In this document: positions 54,642 through 63,623 of the stretch, piece by piece
How the letters are laid out: every line of letters begins with the position of its first letter
Position numbering within the stretch: position 1 is the first letter of the stretch
Source of the DNA: Spirulina subsalsa PCC 9445
GTDB lineage: Bacteria; Cyanobacteriota; Cyanobacteriia; Cyanobacteriales; Spirulinaceae
NCBI RefSeq assembly: GCF_000314005.1
Contig: NZ_JH980292.1
Span: 2,187,725 to 2,251,724 of the forward strand
Reading direction: 5' to 3'
Length of the DNA: 64,000 nucleotides
Notes under the pieces: model-generated
What the model saw: only the letters and a program-made list of their open reading frames with translations
Told to the model about the DNA's origin: nothing
Database searches by the model: none
Made by a program: the position numbers and the translations under genes

Positions 54642-55529
54642 TTAATCGATAGGGGAAACTCCGGCTAGGTCTAAAATTTGGGGGATTAAGTCCTCTCGTT
54701 TGACGGCCATCATGTGGACCCCTTGACATAATTCTCGGGCTAATTTGACTTGTTCGGCGGCAATTTTAACCCCTTCGGCTAGAGGATTTTCGGCTTTAGC
54801 CAATCGATCAATGGTGGCTTGTTCAATGTGAACACCGGGGACACAACGGTTAATAAACTCGGCATTTTTGGCGGATTTCAGCAGAAAAATTCCGGCTAAA
54901 ATGGGTTTATTATAGTGGGATGCGACATTGTGCATAAATTTATCTAAGCGTTCAAAGTCGCTGACTAATTGACTTTGAAAAAATTGCGCTCCGGCTTCGA
55001 TTTTGTATTCAAAACGACGTTTAACACTCGACCAACTTTTAATTTGAGGATCGACGGCACCTCCAGCAAATAAATCTAAATGACCATCAACGAGGGGTTT
55101 ATTATTAAAGTCCTGGCCTTGGTTGAGTTTATCAATCAGTTTTAATAAGCGGACAGATTCGAGGTCAAAAACGCCTCGCGCTTGTTTGTGATCTCCGGCG
55201 CTGACGGGATCTCCGGTTAGGGCAAGAATGTTATTGAGTCCGAGGGCATGGGCGCCCATTAAATCCGCTTGTAGTCCGATAACGTTGCGATCGCGGCAAG
55301 CAATTTGATAAATCGGTTCTACCCCATTTTGCAGCAGAATGGCAGAGGCCGCCAGAGAGGACATCCGCAACACCGCCCGACTGCCATCAGTGACGTTAAC
55401 GGCGTGAACTCGACCTTTCAGCAGTTGAGCCATTTTAATCATGTGGCTGGGATCTCCTCCTTTGGGGGGCATTACTTCAGCCGTTACTAAAAATTCTTTA
55501 TTGTGAACAGCACGACGAAAACGAGTCAT
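54642..55529 (-). CDS. metF: Methylenetetrahydrofolate reductase
   Basis: A 295-residue TIM-barrel flavoenzyme that reduces 5,10-methylene-THF to 5-methyl-THF for methionine synthesis. Landmarks are the N-terminal FLVTAEVMPPKGGDPSH with the catalytic Glu, NVTDGSRAVLRMS, NILALTGDPVSAGDH, and GAQFFQSQLVSDFER. It matches the short single-domain bacterial form. Upstream on its strand lies a pair of 30-bp GGGGGGCTAGGGGGG repeats. Confidence 0.9.
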   Translation of the reverse strand: MTRFRRAVHNKEFLVTAEVMPPKGGDPSHMIKMAQLLKGRVHAVNVTDGSRAVLRMSSLAASAILLQNGVEPIYQIACRDRNVIGLQADLMGAHALGLNNILALTGDPVSAGDHKQARGVFDLESVRLLKLIDKLNQGQDFNNKPLVDGHLDLFAGGAVDPQIKSWSSVKRRFEYKIEAGAQFFQSQLVSDFERLDKFMHNVASHYNKPILAGIFLLKSAKNAEFINRCVPGVHIEQATIDRLAKAENPLAEGVKIAAEQVKLARELCQGVHMMAVKREDLIPQILDLAGVSPID

Positions 55530-55618
55530 TTTAGTTAAAAAAGGTAAAGGAATTAGCGGTTTTAAAGGTTATTTTTAGCCTCAAGTATGCTGCCCCTCCC
55601 CTTGTTCCCCCACATTTT

Positions 55619-55708
55619 CCCCCCTTCCAAAGGGGGGCTAGGGGGGATATTGAATAGGGGGGCTAGGGGGATAATATTCCCCCCTTCCAAAGGGGGGCTA
55701 GGGGGGAT
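55619..55708. repeat. Two identical 30-bp hairpin repeats, 60 bp apart
   Basis: CCCCCCTTCCAAAGGGGGGC followed by TAGGGGGGAT occurs at 55619-55648 and again at 55679-55708. A half copy, TAGGGGGGCTAGGGGGAT, lies between them. The CCCCCC/GGGGGG arms make a strong hairpin. This is a common cyanobacterial intergenic repeat. Confidence 0.85.
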
Positions 55709-55734
55709 AGTCCCTTGCTTATTATCAATGACTA

Positions 55735-57327
55735 TTAGCGCCGACGGAACAATTTTTGCGTAATTCGGGCTAACAGGATATTTAATTCTGGGAGTTTGAG
55801 CAAACTAGCCAATCCCAGAAACACCCCAAAGGCAATTCCTGTCCCCAGAATAACCTCTCCGGCCAACAGGAAAAGATTGTCACTCCCGAAATGCTGTATC
55901 CAAAGGGTACTAAAGCCCCAACTCACTCCAGAGGCGATCGCACTACACCCCATCAATCCTAACAAAATCCCCCCCCATTCCCACAGGGGCAGGCCATTGA
56001 GACGACGATGCAGCAGCCACAAAAACACCCCCATTGAGATGACATTCACCCCCACCGTCGCCAAAACTAACCCCGGAGTCTCAAACTGTTGGACTAACCA
56101 ATAATCCAACAGGGCGTTTAAAAAAATATTGGCAATACTCACCCGAAAGGGCGTTTCCCCATCCCCTAACGCATAGAACACTCGCACTAATACATCTCGC
56201 CCCAAATAGAAAAACATCCCGAAACCGTAGGCCATTAACACCGGGGCCACTAAGAGGGCGGCCTCTTCTTCAAAGGCGAAGCGTTTATAAATTAAATCAA
56301 TAATCGGTTTCGCCAACGCGACAAAAACGGCCGTCAGGGGGAGCATCGAAAGGGCGCTGAGAAGCAATCCTTGGCGAATCCGTGCTTTTAATTCCAGATG
56401 GTGTTCCGGTGCGGCCAAGCGCGAGAAAACGGGCAGCATGGGAACTAGAATCGTGTTGGAGAGAATGCCCAAGGGGGTGAGGACGACAAAATTGGCGTAA
56501 CGCATGGCCGCCGCCGCCCCTTCAATAAAGGAGGCAAAATATAAATCGGTGTAAACGTTAATATGGAGCATTCCCGAGGAGAGAGTGGCGGGGATCATCA
56601 CCCGCATAACCTCTTTTACCCCCGGTAACTGCCAAGCAAAGCGCAGACGCATTCCCCCCAAACCTGAACGCCATTGGGCGACTTGTTGGGCAATCCATTG
56701 TAAGATCCCTCCGGCTAAGGTTCCCCCAGCGAGGACTAAACTCCCCAGGGTAAAATAGGCGGGGGCGTTGATTTGCTCGCCTAAATACCAGAACAGAAAA
56801 CCAATTCCTGCGATCGCCGTTAAACTGGAAAACAGGGGGCTAATACTGGGCAACCAATACTGATCCGCCGCGTTCAAGGTGCCAAAACCAATCCCAATTA
56901 ACCCCGCAAACACCGCCAAAGGGGCCATAATTTGCAACTGCAACACCGCCAGACGATGATCGACTGGGTTTAAACCGGGGGCAAGTACATCAATACAGAG
57001 GTTTGCCCCTAACGCCACAACCACGGCCACCACCAGCAAGATTAGGCTAACTAAGGTCGTCACTGTCTCCACAATAGGAGCCGACTCTGATTTATCCCGC
57101 TTGGCCAACACACTCACGAGGGCGCTGTGAAAAGGGCCATTGATACCCCCTAACAGGATTAAAAGAAACCCCGGGATCACGTAGGCGTAAGCGTAGGCAT
57201 TGACCACCGGACCCACGCCAAAGGCCGCCGCGATCGCCTGTTCCCGAAATAAGCCAAAAATCTTACTAATCAGCGTCGCCAGGGCTACAATTCCCGCAAT
57301 TCCCGCTAGTGAACGTTGTTTGGTCAT
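55735..57327 (-). CDS. murJ: Lipid II flippase MurJ
   Basis: A 530-residue MATE-like (MOP superfamily) membrane protein with about 14 helices. The N-terminus, SLAGIAGIVALATLISKIFGL followed by REQAIAAAFG, is the MurJ/MviN signature, and ILGGINGPFHSALVSVL and LGIGFGTLNAADQY follow. It moves lipid II across the inner membrane for peptidoglycan synthesis. It is followed on its strand by metF after a 200-bp gap. Confidence 0.92.
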   Translation of the reverse strand: MTKQRSLAGIAGIVALATLISKIFGLFREQAIAAAFGVGPVVNAYAYAYVIPGFLLILLGGINGPFHSALVSVLAKRDKSESAPIVETVTTLVSLILLVVAVVVALGANLCIDVLAPGLNPVDHRLAVLQLQIMAPLAVFAGLIGIGFGTLNAADQYWLPSISPLFSSLTAIAGIGFLFWYLGEQINAPAYFTLGSLVLAGGTLAGGILQWIAQQVAQWRSGLGGMRLRFAWQLPGVKEVMRVMIPATLSSGMLHINVYTDLYFASFIEGAAAAMRYANFVVLTPLGILSNTILVPMLPVFSRLAAPEHHLELKARIRQGLLLSALSMLPLTAVFVALAKPIIDLIYKRFAFEEEAALLVAPVLMAYGFGMFFYLGRDVLVRVFYALGDGETPFRVSIANIFLNALLDYWLVQQFETPGLVLATVGVNVISMGVFLWLLHRRLNGLPLWEWGGILLGLMGCSAIASGVSWGFSTLWIQHFGSDNLFLLAGEVILGTGIAFGVFLGLASLLKLPELNILLARITQKLFRRR

Positions 57328-57519
57328 GAAACCATCCTAAAAAACAGGGTAGGGCAAAGAACGCGCAACACGCGCAATGATCTTAGCCCAGAAAGCCACG
57401 TTCTAGGCGTGCAAAGGGGGTTTCTTCGCTCAGAAGTCCCCAGCGCGGCCGTAGGTTTGTGAAGCGTCCCCTAGGAATGACCACGGGGCTAACCCCGAGC
57501 TAATATGAATTGATTGGTA

Positions 57520-57650
57520 GTGACATCCTCCCGACACCGACCCTAGGGGTACGGTGCGGGCTTCCCCATATCACTATGAGGCTTTCCTGCTTCTACGGGA
57601 GGCTCTAGATGTCTTTTTAGGGACATCCCTGATAACCTCTTCCTCTACAG
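57520..57650 (-). ncRNA. Candidate omegaRNA / right end of the IS605 tnpB element
   Basis: The 54 bp after the tnpB stop (57573 down to 57520) end in TGTCGGGAGGATGTCAC and contain the hairpin GGTACGG/CCGTACC-type pairs in GCCCGCACCGTACCCCTAGG. In studied IS605 elements an RNA covering the tnpB 3' end and this right end is the guide RNA. The guide would then be TACCAATCAATTCATATTAG, minus strand, just past 57520. No RNA evidence exists here; this is by analogy. Confidence 0.5.
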
Positions 57651-58810
57651 GCAGCTTGACCCCCAGTCCAAGGGCTGCAAGTCCACGCTGCTCGACTATC
57701 ATCGCCGCCGCAACGTCCCTATCCGTTACAAACCCACAATGAGAACATTTATGCACTCGTTGAGACAAGTCTTTCTTACCAGTCACTACACCACAATTCG
57801 GACAAATTTGGCTAGTGAAATTAGCATCAACTTTCTCAAAATAAACATCTCGTTTCCAAGCCACGTGCTTTAATACCTCTAGAAAACCCCCAAAGCCAGC
57901 ATCAAGGGTAGGTTTACACAACATTCCCCTAGACATGGCTTTGACGTTTAAATCTTCGGCAAAAATGATATCGGCTTGGTCACAAAGATGATGAGCGACT
58001 TGATAATGAAAGTTTTTGCGAGTGTTGTAAATATGTTCATGAAGTTTAGCTACTTTTTCCCGGGCTTTATGCCAGTTTTTTGACCCTTTCTGTTTCTTTG
58101 ATAATCTTCTTTGTAGCCATTTAAGCTGACTTTGAAGTTCCAAGAAAAACTTAGGTCTAGCTATTAATTCCCCCTGAGATGTTGCTATAAACTTCTCAAG
58201 TCCCAAATCAATCCCTAGAGATTTTCCTTGAGGTTTTGGAGAAGGAATATTAACATCCGACTGAATATAAAGGACAGCATACCAACCCGAAGCTTTTTTA
58301 ACGATCTGAACTTGTTTAACTACAAATCCATCGGGGATGGGTCTGTGTAGATTAATGACCACAGAGCCTAGCTTAGGGAGTCTCAATTGATATCCAGTTA
58401 CAGGGTTTTCCCTGAATTGAGGAAAGTTAATCGACCGAAACTGACCATATTTCTTAAACCTAGGGAAAACCAAAACTTTTTTTCCAGAAAAAGTTAAACG
58501 CCTTGTCTAAACGCCCCATAACCTCTTGCAAGACCTGAGACTGAACTCGTTTTAGTTCTGGGTATTGCTGTTTGGCTTGAGTTAAAGCTTTTTTCTGTTT
58601 ATAATAGTCGGGAAAAGGTTGATCCGCAGGTATAATGTACTCAGAATGAAGGCTACAAGCGTTAACCTGACACTTGCGAGAATTTATCCACTCTTTTCGT
58701 TCTGCCAAGGCATAATTATATACACCTCGACAGATTTCTAGCCAGTCAAGTAATTCTTTTTCTTGACTGGCATCTGGATAAATTCTGTAGCAATAGTTGA
58801 GGTTTAACAC
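57574..58810 (-). pseudogene. tnpB: TnpB (IS605 OrfB) broken by a one-base frameshift
   Basis: The minus strand reads MLNLNYCYRIYPDASQEKEL from GTG 58810 to the TAG shortly after GFP (58460). A second frame then begins VFPRFKKYGQFRS and runs to 57574. The joint lies at an A7 tract; with six A the reading KKVLVFPRFK is continuous. The RuvC acids are all present: Asp in GIDLGLEKF, Glu in FAEDLNV and Asp in TDRDVAAA. The zinc finger CPNCG...CSHCG is present too. It totals about 415 residues, normal for TnpB. No tnpA is adjacent. Confidence 0.85.
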
Positions 58811-58924
58811 GAATAGTAGCTGATTGACCTGAACCGATTATACAATATCTAGGGATAAATCGTCACTCCCTAGTAAATGATTGTTGGTTAATTTTCGGGG
58901 CATCGAACCCCTCAATTAACCGTC

Positions 58925-59043
58925 TTTCATCCCGACACTGACATTTGCTACGCAACGCTTTGCTACGCAACGCTTTGCGTTCACTTCGTGACGCTTCGTG
59001 AACGCGAACGTACAGTGCGGGGCTTCCCGACGATGAGCTAAAA
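58925..59043 (-). mobile_element. Second, interrupted IS605 right-end-like sequence
   Basis: On the minus strand CGTCGGGAAGCCCCGCACTGTACG (first 20: CGTCGGGAAGCCCCGCACTG) aligns with the scaffold of the tnpB right end (GGGAAGCCCGCACCGTAC). After an insert of palindromic GCGTTGCGTAGC DNA (about 58945-59010) the match resumes with TGTCAGTGTCGGGATGAAAG. It lies upstream of tnpB in the same orientation and looks like the scar of an earlier element. The surrounding gap, 58811-59195, has no other gene. Confidence 0.55.
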
Positions 59044-59195
59044 AATCTAAACTTCCCATCCAGATTAGATCACGAACGAAGCCTAGGGCAACACGCTTCC
59101 AAATACAGATATGGGAAGACTATCCGGTTGGTGTCAACCGAAAAAACAGGTCAAGAGTCTAAACCACCTTGCCGTTAACCTTATACTCCCCAAGC

Positions 59196-59651
59196 TTAGG
59201 AATTATTAGTAGTTTGAGCCGCTAACATTTCTTTTAACTTAGCGAGATCATCCGCCCAACGGGGATCCGGTTGTACTCCTCCTGTATCCGCCGTTTTGGT
59301 TGTACCATTGCGACGAGAAGCATTGTTAGGACTCCGTTTCCGACCACTAGGAGTCGGAGCAGGAGCCGCTTCACGGGGTTCTTTTTCTGACTTACCCTTA
59401 CTACGGGGTAAAGCCTTCTCAATTTTTAACGGACTCTCCATAAAGGTTTCGCCGTTGTGCTTCTCAATCAGTTGATCGGCTACTTCATCATTGGGAACTG
59501 TAACGAAGGCAAACCCCCGACATTTCCCGGTTTTACGGTCTTTAATCACCTTGGTTGATACATCCTGCCCTACGTCGGCAAACACCGCTTGTAAAGCTTC
59601 ACGATCCACAGGTTCTTTGGGCAAATTACCCACATAAAGACGAATAGGCAT
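59196..59651 (-). CDS. RRM-type RNA-binding protein
   Basis: A 151-residue protein with one RNA recognition motif (residues 1-82): RNP2 is RLYVGNLP and RNP1 is KCRGFAFVTV. The tail (85-151) is basic, rich in Lys, Ser and Pro, and ends in a short helix, DPRWADDLAKLKEMLA. Cyanobacterial Rbp proteins bind mRNA and are often cold-induced; the glycine-rich tail of RbpA is absent, so this is the other, Rbp3-like subtype in layout. A long structured leader lies upstream. Confidence 0.9.
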   Translation of the reverse strand: MPIRLYVGNLPKEPVDREALQAVFADVGQDVSTKVIKDRKTGKCRGFAFVTVPNDEVADQLIEKHNGETFMESPLKIEKALPRSKGKSEKEPREAAPAPTPSGRKRSPNNASRRNGTTKTADTGGVQPDPRWADDLAKLKEMLAAQTTNNS

Positions 59652-59738
59652 ACTACTCTTCTCCCGACTTTTGTAACTCTAATCGTTGACGAGGGATCTT
59701 CAGCCCAGTATCCTGCATCTTCCCCTAAAATCAATGAT

Positions 59739-59804
59739 CCGCACCAACAAATAAAGGAGGGGAATCGGACAATCTCCAATTTCCTCCGGCTGTGGTGCGG
59801 TTTT
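59739..59804. promoter_or_regulatory. Large hairpin in the rbp leader
   Basis: CCGCACCA (59739-59746) pairs with TGGTGCGG (59793-59800), and inside it GGAGG pairs with CCTCC. On the + strand it is followed by TTTTCG, so it may terminate rightward transcription. On the minus strand it lies about 90-150 nt upstream of the rbp start and could form part of a 5' UTR. Confidence 0.5.
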
Positions 59805-60346
59805 CGTTCATGGGGCCTTGCACAATTCAAATAGGTTTCCCGTTTCGGTTTAATCCTAAGACTGTAATCCCAAGACTGTTATTGTTAGGGCTAACTCGCG
59901 TTTTTCGACAACGAGCGAGATGGTGGAAAGTTCCCTCAATCCTAATTATTACAGAATGTTTACACGATTCGTCAAACTATTGCTTTTTTATTGTCGCACA
60001 TCACGGACTCTAAAAAAATTCAGAATGTCTCTACACTAGACCCGGTGAGGCTTTGAGTATATTTACTCAAGTTTTTGTTCATTTTGAGCATTTTTTAGAG
60101 AGCATACTTGGTAGAAGTATTACAAGCATAAGTCACAAAACTTAATGTTTTGTTTACGGATCAGCCATAAGTCAGGCTGAAGACTAGCTCAAAGACTGGC
60201 GATTTTGTCAAACAATTGTTATATTCTGTAATATATAGCAAGTCAACCTTGTTTAGACAAAGCCATCTAAGCTTCCGCTCTCGTCTGGCGAGAAAACCGT
60301 TAGAGTTTGAATCTCACCGTCGTTCGTAGTTTGGAGTTTATTCATT
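59805..60346. other. Upstream region of nblA
   Basis: A 542-bp gap without a supported gene. A weak terminator-like stem TTGAGTA-TATT-TACTCAA followed by GTTTTTG lies at 60053-60077. A possible promoter is TTGTCA (60205-60210), 18 bp, then TAATAT (60229-60234). Between them sits the perfect palindrome AACAATTGTT (60211-60220), a candidate operator. I did not find a proper NtcA site (GTAN8TAC). Confidence 0.45.
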
Positions 60347-60541
60347 ATGTCTCAACCCATTGAATTGTCCTTGGAACAGCAGTTCAGCATCCGCTCCTTC
60401 GAGGATCAAGTGAAAAAGATGAGTCGCGAACAAGCGCAGGATTTTCTGGTCAAGATGTATGAACAGATGCTGGCTCGTGAAAATATGTATAAAGAATTCC
60501 TCAAACATGAATGGGGAATTGACTCTATGGTGTCTGAGTAG
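60347..60541 (+). CDS. nblA: Phycobilisome degradation protein NblA
   Basis: A 64-residue protein, MSQPIELSLEQQFSIRSFED and so on, with the conserved LSLEQQFxIRSF segment and the VKKMSREQAQDFLVKMYEQM helix. NblA forms a four-helix dimer that binds phycobiliproteins and brings them to Clp protease during nitrogen or sulfur starvation. Size and motif match the family exactly. A long upstream gap suggests a regulated promoter. Confidence 0.96.
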   Translation: MSQPIELSLEQQFSIRSFEDQVKKMSREQAQDFLVKMYEQMLARENMYKEFLKHEWGIDSMVSE

Positions 60542-60892
60542 AGAATCTCCTTGAAAGGCGACCTCTTTCTCTTGCTTTCTCCCCCTCAGCAGATGCGGAA
60601 AAAGCTGGGGATCGCGGGACGCAATCTTTTCCCTTAACCTTTAGTGCTTACCCCAAAATCCACAGGTTCAGTTGTAGCGTGAAACACTTCAGAGTCCAAC
60701 ACAATCAACAGGACAAGAGATCCTCCCACTCCATTTTCTAGGACACTATCCTCTTTCTTCATCCTCTGTGGGACACCTCACGCTCATGACAGCCTTGTCT
60801 GGTTTTCCCTTCAATTCGTTGTTACCTGACCGTCTGTCAAGTCTTCCTGAAACGATACAATAAGCGGAAGTTTAGAGAAATCGGCCGAATCA
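60542..60892. other. Intergenic region between nblA and the USP gene
   Basis: 351 bp with no gene. The first 60 bp hold pyrimidine-rich DNA but no clear terminator. The end, CAATAAGCGGAAGTTTAGAG, leads into the USP start at 60893. Nothing else was identified. Confidence 0.45.
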
Positions 60893-61771
60893 ATGTTTGA
60901 AACCAGTCTAATCTGCACGGACTTTTCCGACGGTCTACACCGCCTCATGGATTTTATTCCCCATTTAGCGGCAGGTGGCCTGAAAAATATTGTTTTTGTT
61001 CATAGTGTCCCCCTCTGGGAAGAGGGGAATGTTCCCCGAGTGAATGAAAAGGGAATTGAGAAGGGTAAAAAGCGTTTAGCGCAGGCTTTAGAGAATATCC
61101 CGGCGGGGGTCAATGTTCAGGTGGAAGTGCCGTCGGGTAAACCAGCCGATACGATCCCTAAGTTGGTGCAGCAGTATCAGGCCGAGGTGGTTTTTACGGG
61201 AACTCCGACCCGGAGTTTAATGCAGGAGCAAATCTTTGGCAGTACGACGGCGGGTTTAACCCGTAATATGAATGTGCCGTTGATGATTTTGCGACCCCAA
61301 CTGATTTCAACTTATACGCGGGAAGAATTAGAACTACGCTGTCAGCATTTATGGCGTTATTTGCTGATTCCCTATAATGATGGGCCGTCGGCACGGTATT
61401 TGATTGAACAGATTAAGGAATTGGCTCAAAAGCAACGGGAGAATTTTCCCCGTCAGTGTATGTTGGTGTGGGTCTTGGGAGATGTGGGACGGAAGGAATT
61501 ATTACAGGATTATAAGTTCCAAGCGGCTCAGGAGCGTCTGGCCGAAGTGAAGGCGGAGTTAGAGGGGGTAGGTTTGGAAGTGAATACGGCGTTGCGGTCT
61601 GGTAATCCGCTACAGGAAATTTTAGAGGCGGCGCTGACGTTTGATATTACGGCGATCGCCACTTCTACCCGCAACCGGAACGCGCTGTTAGAATTCACGG
61701 CTCCGAGTTTCTCTAATGAAGTCCTCCGACGCTGTTGGTTTCCGGTGTTGTTCTTCTCGCCGAAACGGTGA
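60893..61771 (+). CDS. Universal stress protein, two tandem domains
   Basis: A 292-residue protein. The first USP domain (1-137) has TSLICTDFSDGLHRLMDFIP and ends with GSTTAGLTRNMNVPLMILRP. Its ATP motif, Gly-x2-Gly-x9-Gly-(Ser/Thr), is altered (GTPTRSLMQEQIFGST). The second domain (140-292) begins RYLLIPYNDGPSARYL and ends VLRRCWFPVLFFSP. Such proteins bind nucleotides and act in stress responses. It is a single gene downstream of nblA. Confidence 0.85.
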   Translation: MFETSLICTDFSDGLHRLMDFIPHLAAGGLKNIVFVHSVPLWEEGNVPRVNEKGIEKGKKRLAQALENIPAGVNVQVEVPSGKPADTIPKLVQQYQAEVVFTGTPTRSLMQEQIFGSTTAGLTRNMNVPLMILRPQLISTYTREELELRCQHLWRYLLIPYNDGPSARYLIEQIKELAQKQRENFPRQCMLVWVLGDVGRKELLQDYKFQAAQERLAEVKAELEGVGLEVNTALRSGNPLQEILEAALTFDITAIATSTRNRNALLEFTAPSFSNEVLRRCWFPVLFFSPKR

Positions 61772-61900
61772 GAAGATGGGGGAGTTTCGGGTATGGGGAA
61801 TCAATTAATTGGCCTAGGGGAGCATTGTTAGGTTCCCCTTAGTCGTGAACAATGAGTGATGAGTCCCTGAAAATTGAGAATTGATAGTTGATCCTGAAGC

Positions 61901-63220
61901 ATGACCACTCAACCGAAAATAATTGTTCTAGATGATGACCCCACCGGATCCCAAACGGTGCATAGTTGCTTGTTGTTGATGCGTTGGGATGTGGAAACCC
62001 TGAAACTGGGTTTAACCGATGCCTCACCGATCTTTTTTGTCCTGACGAATACCCGCGCTTTAACCCCAGAGAAGGTGGCATCTGTGACCCGCGAAGTCTG
62101 TCAGAATTTAAAAATTGCGATCGCCCAAACCCAAACCCAAGAATTTTTAGTCGTCAGTCGTTCCGACTCCACCCTCCGCGGCCACTACCCCATTGAAACC
62201 GATGTCATCGCCGAGGAACTAGGCGGTTTTGATGCTCACTTCCTCACCCCCGCCTTTTTTGAAGGAGGCCGCATCACCCAAGACAGTGTACATTACCTGT
62301 TCATTGACGGCGTAAAAACCCCCGTCCACGAAACCGAATTTGCTCGCGACTCCGTATTTGGCTACAGTACCAGCTACCTCCCCGATTATGTCGCCGAAAA
62401 AACCCAAGGTCGCATCCCCTCGGAGCAAGTGGAGCGCTTTCTCCTCGCCGATATTCGCGCCGGAAGTCAAGAACGATTAAAAATCTTGACAAATAACCAA
62501 TGTTGTGCAGTAGACGCAGAAACCCAAGGGGATTTAGATCAATTTGCCCAAGATATTCTAACCTGCGCCGCCCAAGGGAAGCGCTTCCTCTTCCGCAGTG
62601 CCGCCAGTTTGCTCACCTCCCTAGCACAGTTAGGCCCCCAACCTGTTCCCCCGGAAGACATGGCACAGTATGAACGAACCCATCAACCGGGGGTAGTATT
62701 AGTGGGTTCTCATGTGCAGAAAACCACCCAACAACTCAGCCAATTATTGCAAGAACCCGGGGTTGCTCCTTTGGAAGTTGATGTTAAACGATTGCGGGAT
62801 AATTTAGGGGAAAAAGCGGCGTTAAAAGAGGAGATTTTGCAAGAGGTTCAAAGGGTTTATCAAGAGGGCAAAAATCCAGTTATTTATACCAGTCGGGAAG
62901 AGTTACAATTTGCCGATATTCAACAACGGCTTGATTTTGGGATTGCGGTGTCAAGTTTGTTAATGGAAATTGTCCAAGGGTTGCCGAGGGATATTAGCTT
63001 TTTGATTAGTAAGGGGGGGATTACCTCTAATGACGTTCTCAGCACAGGATTAGGGTTAAGATCCGCCCGTTTATTGGGTCAAATTTTACCCGGTTGTTCT
63101 ATGGTGATTACCTCAGAAGATCATCCCCACTTTCCCAAGTTACCTGTGGTTTTATTCCCCGGCAATGTGGGAGACGCTCAAGGATTAGCGACGGTTTATC
63201 AGCGTTTAACTGCTAACTAG
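61901..63220 (+). CDS. Four-carbon acid sugar kinase family protein (DUF1537/OtnK-like)
   Basis: A 439-residue two-domain kinase. The N-terminus has IIVLDDDPTGSQTVHSCLLL and VVSRSDSTLRGHYPIE, the sugar-binding signatures of this family. The C-terminal nucleotide domain has GVVLVGSHVQKTTQQL and LISKGGITSNDVL. Members phosphorylate erythronate, threonate or denatonic-type four-carbon acids; the substrate here is unknown. None of the usual partner dehydrogenase or aldolase genes is next to it. Confidence 0.85.
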   Translation: MTTQPKIIVLDDDPTGSQTVHSCLLLMRWDVETLKLGLTDASPIFFVLTNTRALTPEKVASVTREVCQNLKIAIAQTQTQEFLVVSRSDSTLRGHYPIETDVIAEELGGFDAHFLTPAFFEGGRITQDSVHYLFIDGVKTPVHETEFARDSVFGYSTSYLPDYVAEKTQGRIPSEQVERFLLADIRAGSQERLKILTNNQCCAVDAETQGDLDQFAQDILTCAAQGKRFLFRSAASLLTSLAQLGPQPVPPEDMAQYERTHQPGVVLVGSHVQKTTQQLSQLLQEPGVAPLEVDVKRLRDNLGEKAALKEEILQEVQRVYQEGKNPVIYTSREELQFADIQQRLDFGIAVSSLLMEIVQGLPRDISFLISKGGITSNDVLSTGLGLRSARLLGQILPGCSMVITSEDHPHFPKLPVVLFPGNVGDAQGLATVYQRLTAN

Positions 63221-63458
63221 GGAACAGGGAACAGGGAGTCGGGTGTCGGTATAGGGGCGCAATGCTTGCGCCCTAGGGAATCGGGAATCGGGTGTCGGGT
63301 GTCGGGAATCGGGTGTCGGGAATTGGGAATCGGGTGTCGGTGTAGGAGCGCAATGCTTGCGCCCTAGGGAGTCAGGAATAGTCAAGAGTTTCGGCTATTC
63401 ACTACCCACTATTCCCCTGCTCCCCCTCTCCCCCTCTCCCCGTTCCCCGTTCCCTATT
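63221..63458. repeat. STRR-like heptads and paired GGCGCAATGCTTGCGCC hairpins
   Basis: GGGTGTC and GGGAATC heptads alternate with two copies of a hairpin repeat, GGGGCGCAATGCTTGCGCCC (63254-63273) and the variant GAGCGCAATGCTTGCGCCC (63348-63366). Both are followed by TAGGGA(A/G)TC. A pyrimidine tail of CCCCTCTCC units precedes MITE copy C. No gene. Confidence 0.8.
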
Positions 63459-63623
63459 TAGGGTCTGCTGAATAACACGCCTATGCTAGGCTCAACAAGG
63501 GAACAGGGAACTCTTAACAGGGAACAGATCATCTAAAACTGGCACGATTGCCTATTCCCGACTCCCGACTCCCGACTCCCGACTCCCGATTCCCCAACTC
63601 TCGGACTTATTCAGCAAGCCCTA
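63459..63623. mobile_element. MITE-like element, copy C (165 bp)
   Basis: Ends TAGGGTCTGCTGAATAA (63459-63475) and TTATTCAGCAAGCCCTA (63607-63623). The interior matches copy A at 10360-10516 almost perfectly; one extra CCCGACT heptad and one more base explain the 8-bp length difference. No clean target duplication is seen on either side. The last three bases supply the TAG stop of the gene to its right. Confidence 0.78.

Noticed and set aside
58895-58925. T-arm-like sequence GGGGTTCGATGCCCC on the minus strand as a tRNA
   Set aside because: No matching acceptor, D or anticodon arms can be drawn around it; it lies in the IS605 flank.
59792-60013. 73-codon frame upstream of nblA
   Set aside because: Low complexity and no motif; it overlaps the rbp leader hairpin.
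60110-60135. NtcA-type operator upstream of nblA (GTAGAAGTATTAC)
   Set aside because: The spacing is seven rather than eight bases between GTA and TAC, so the consensus is not met.
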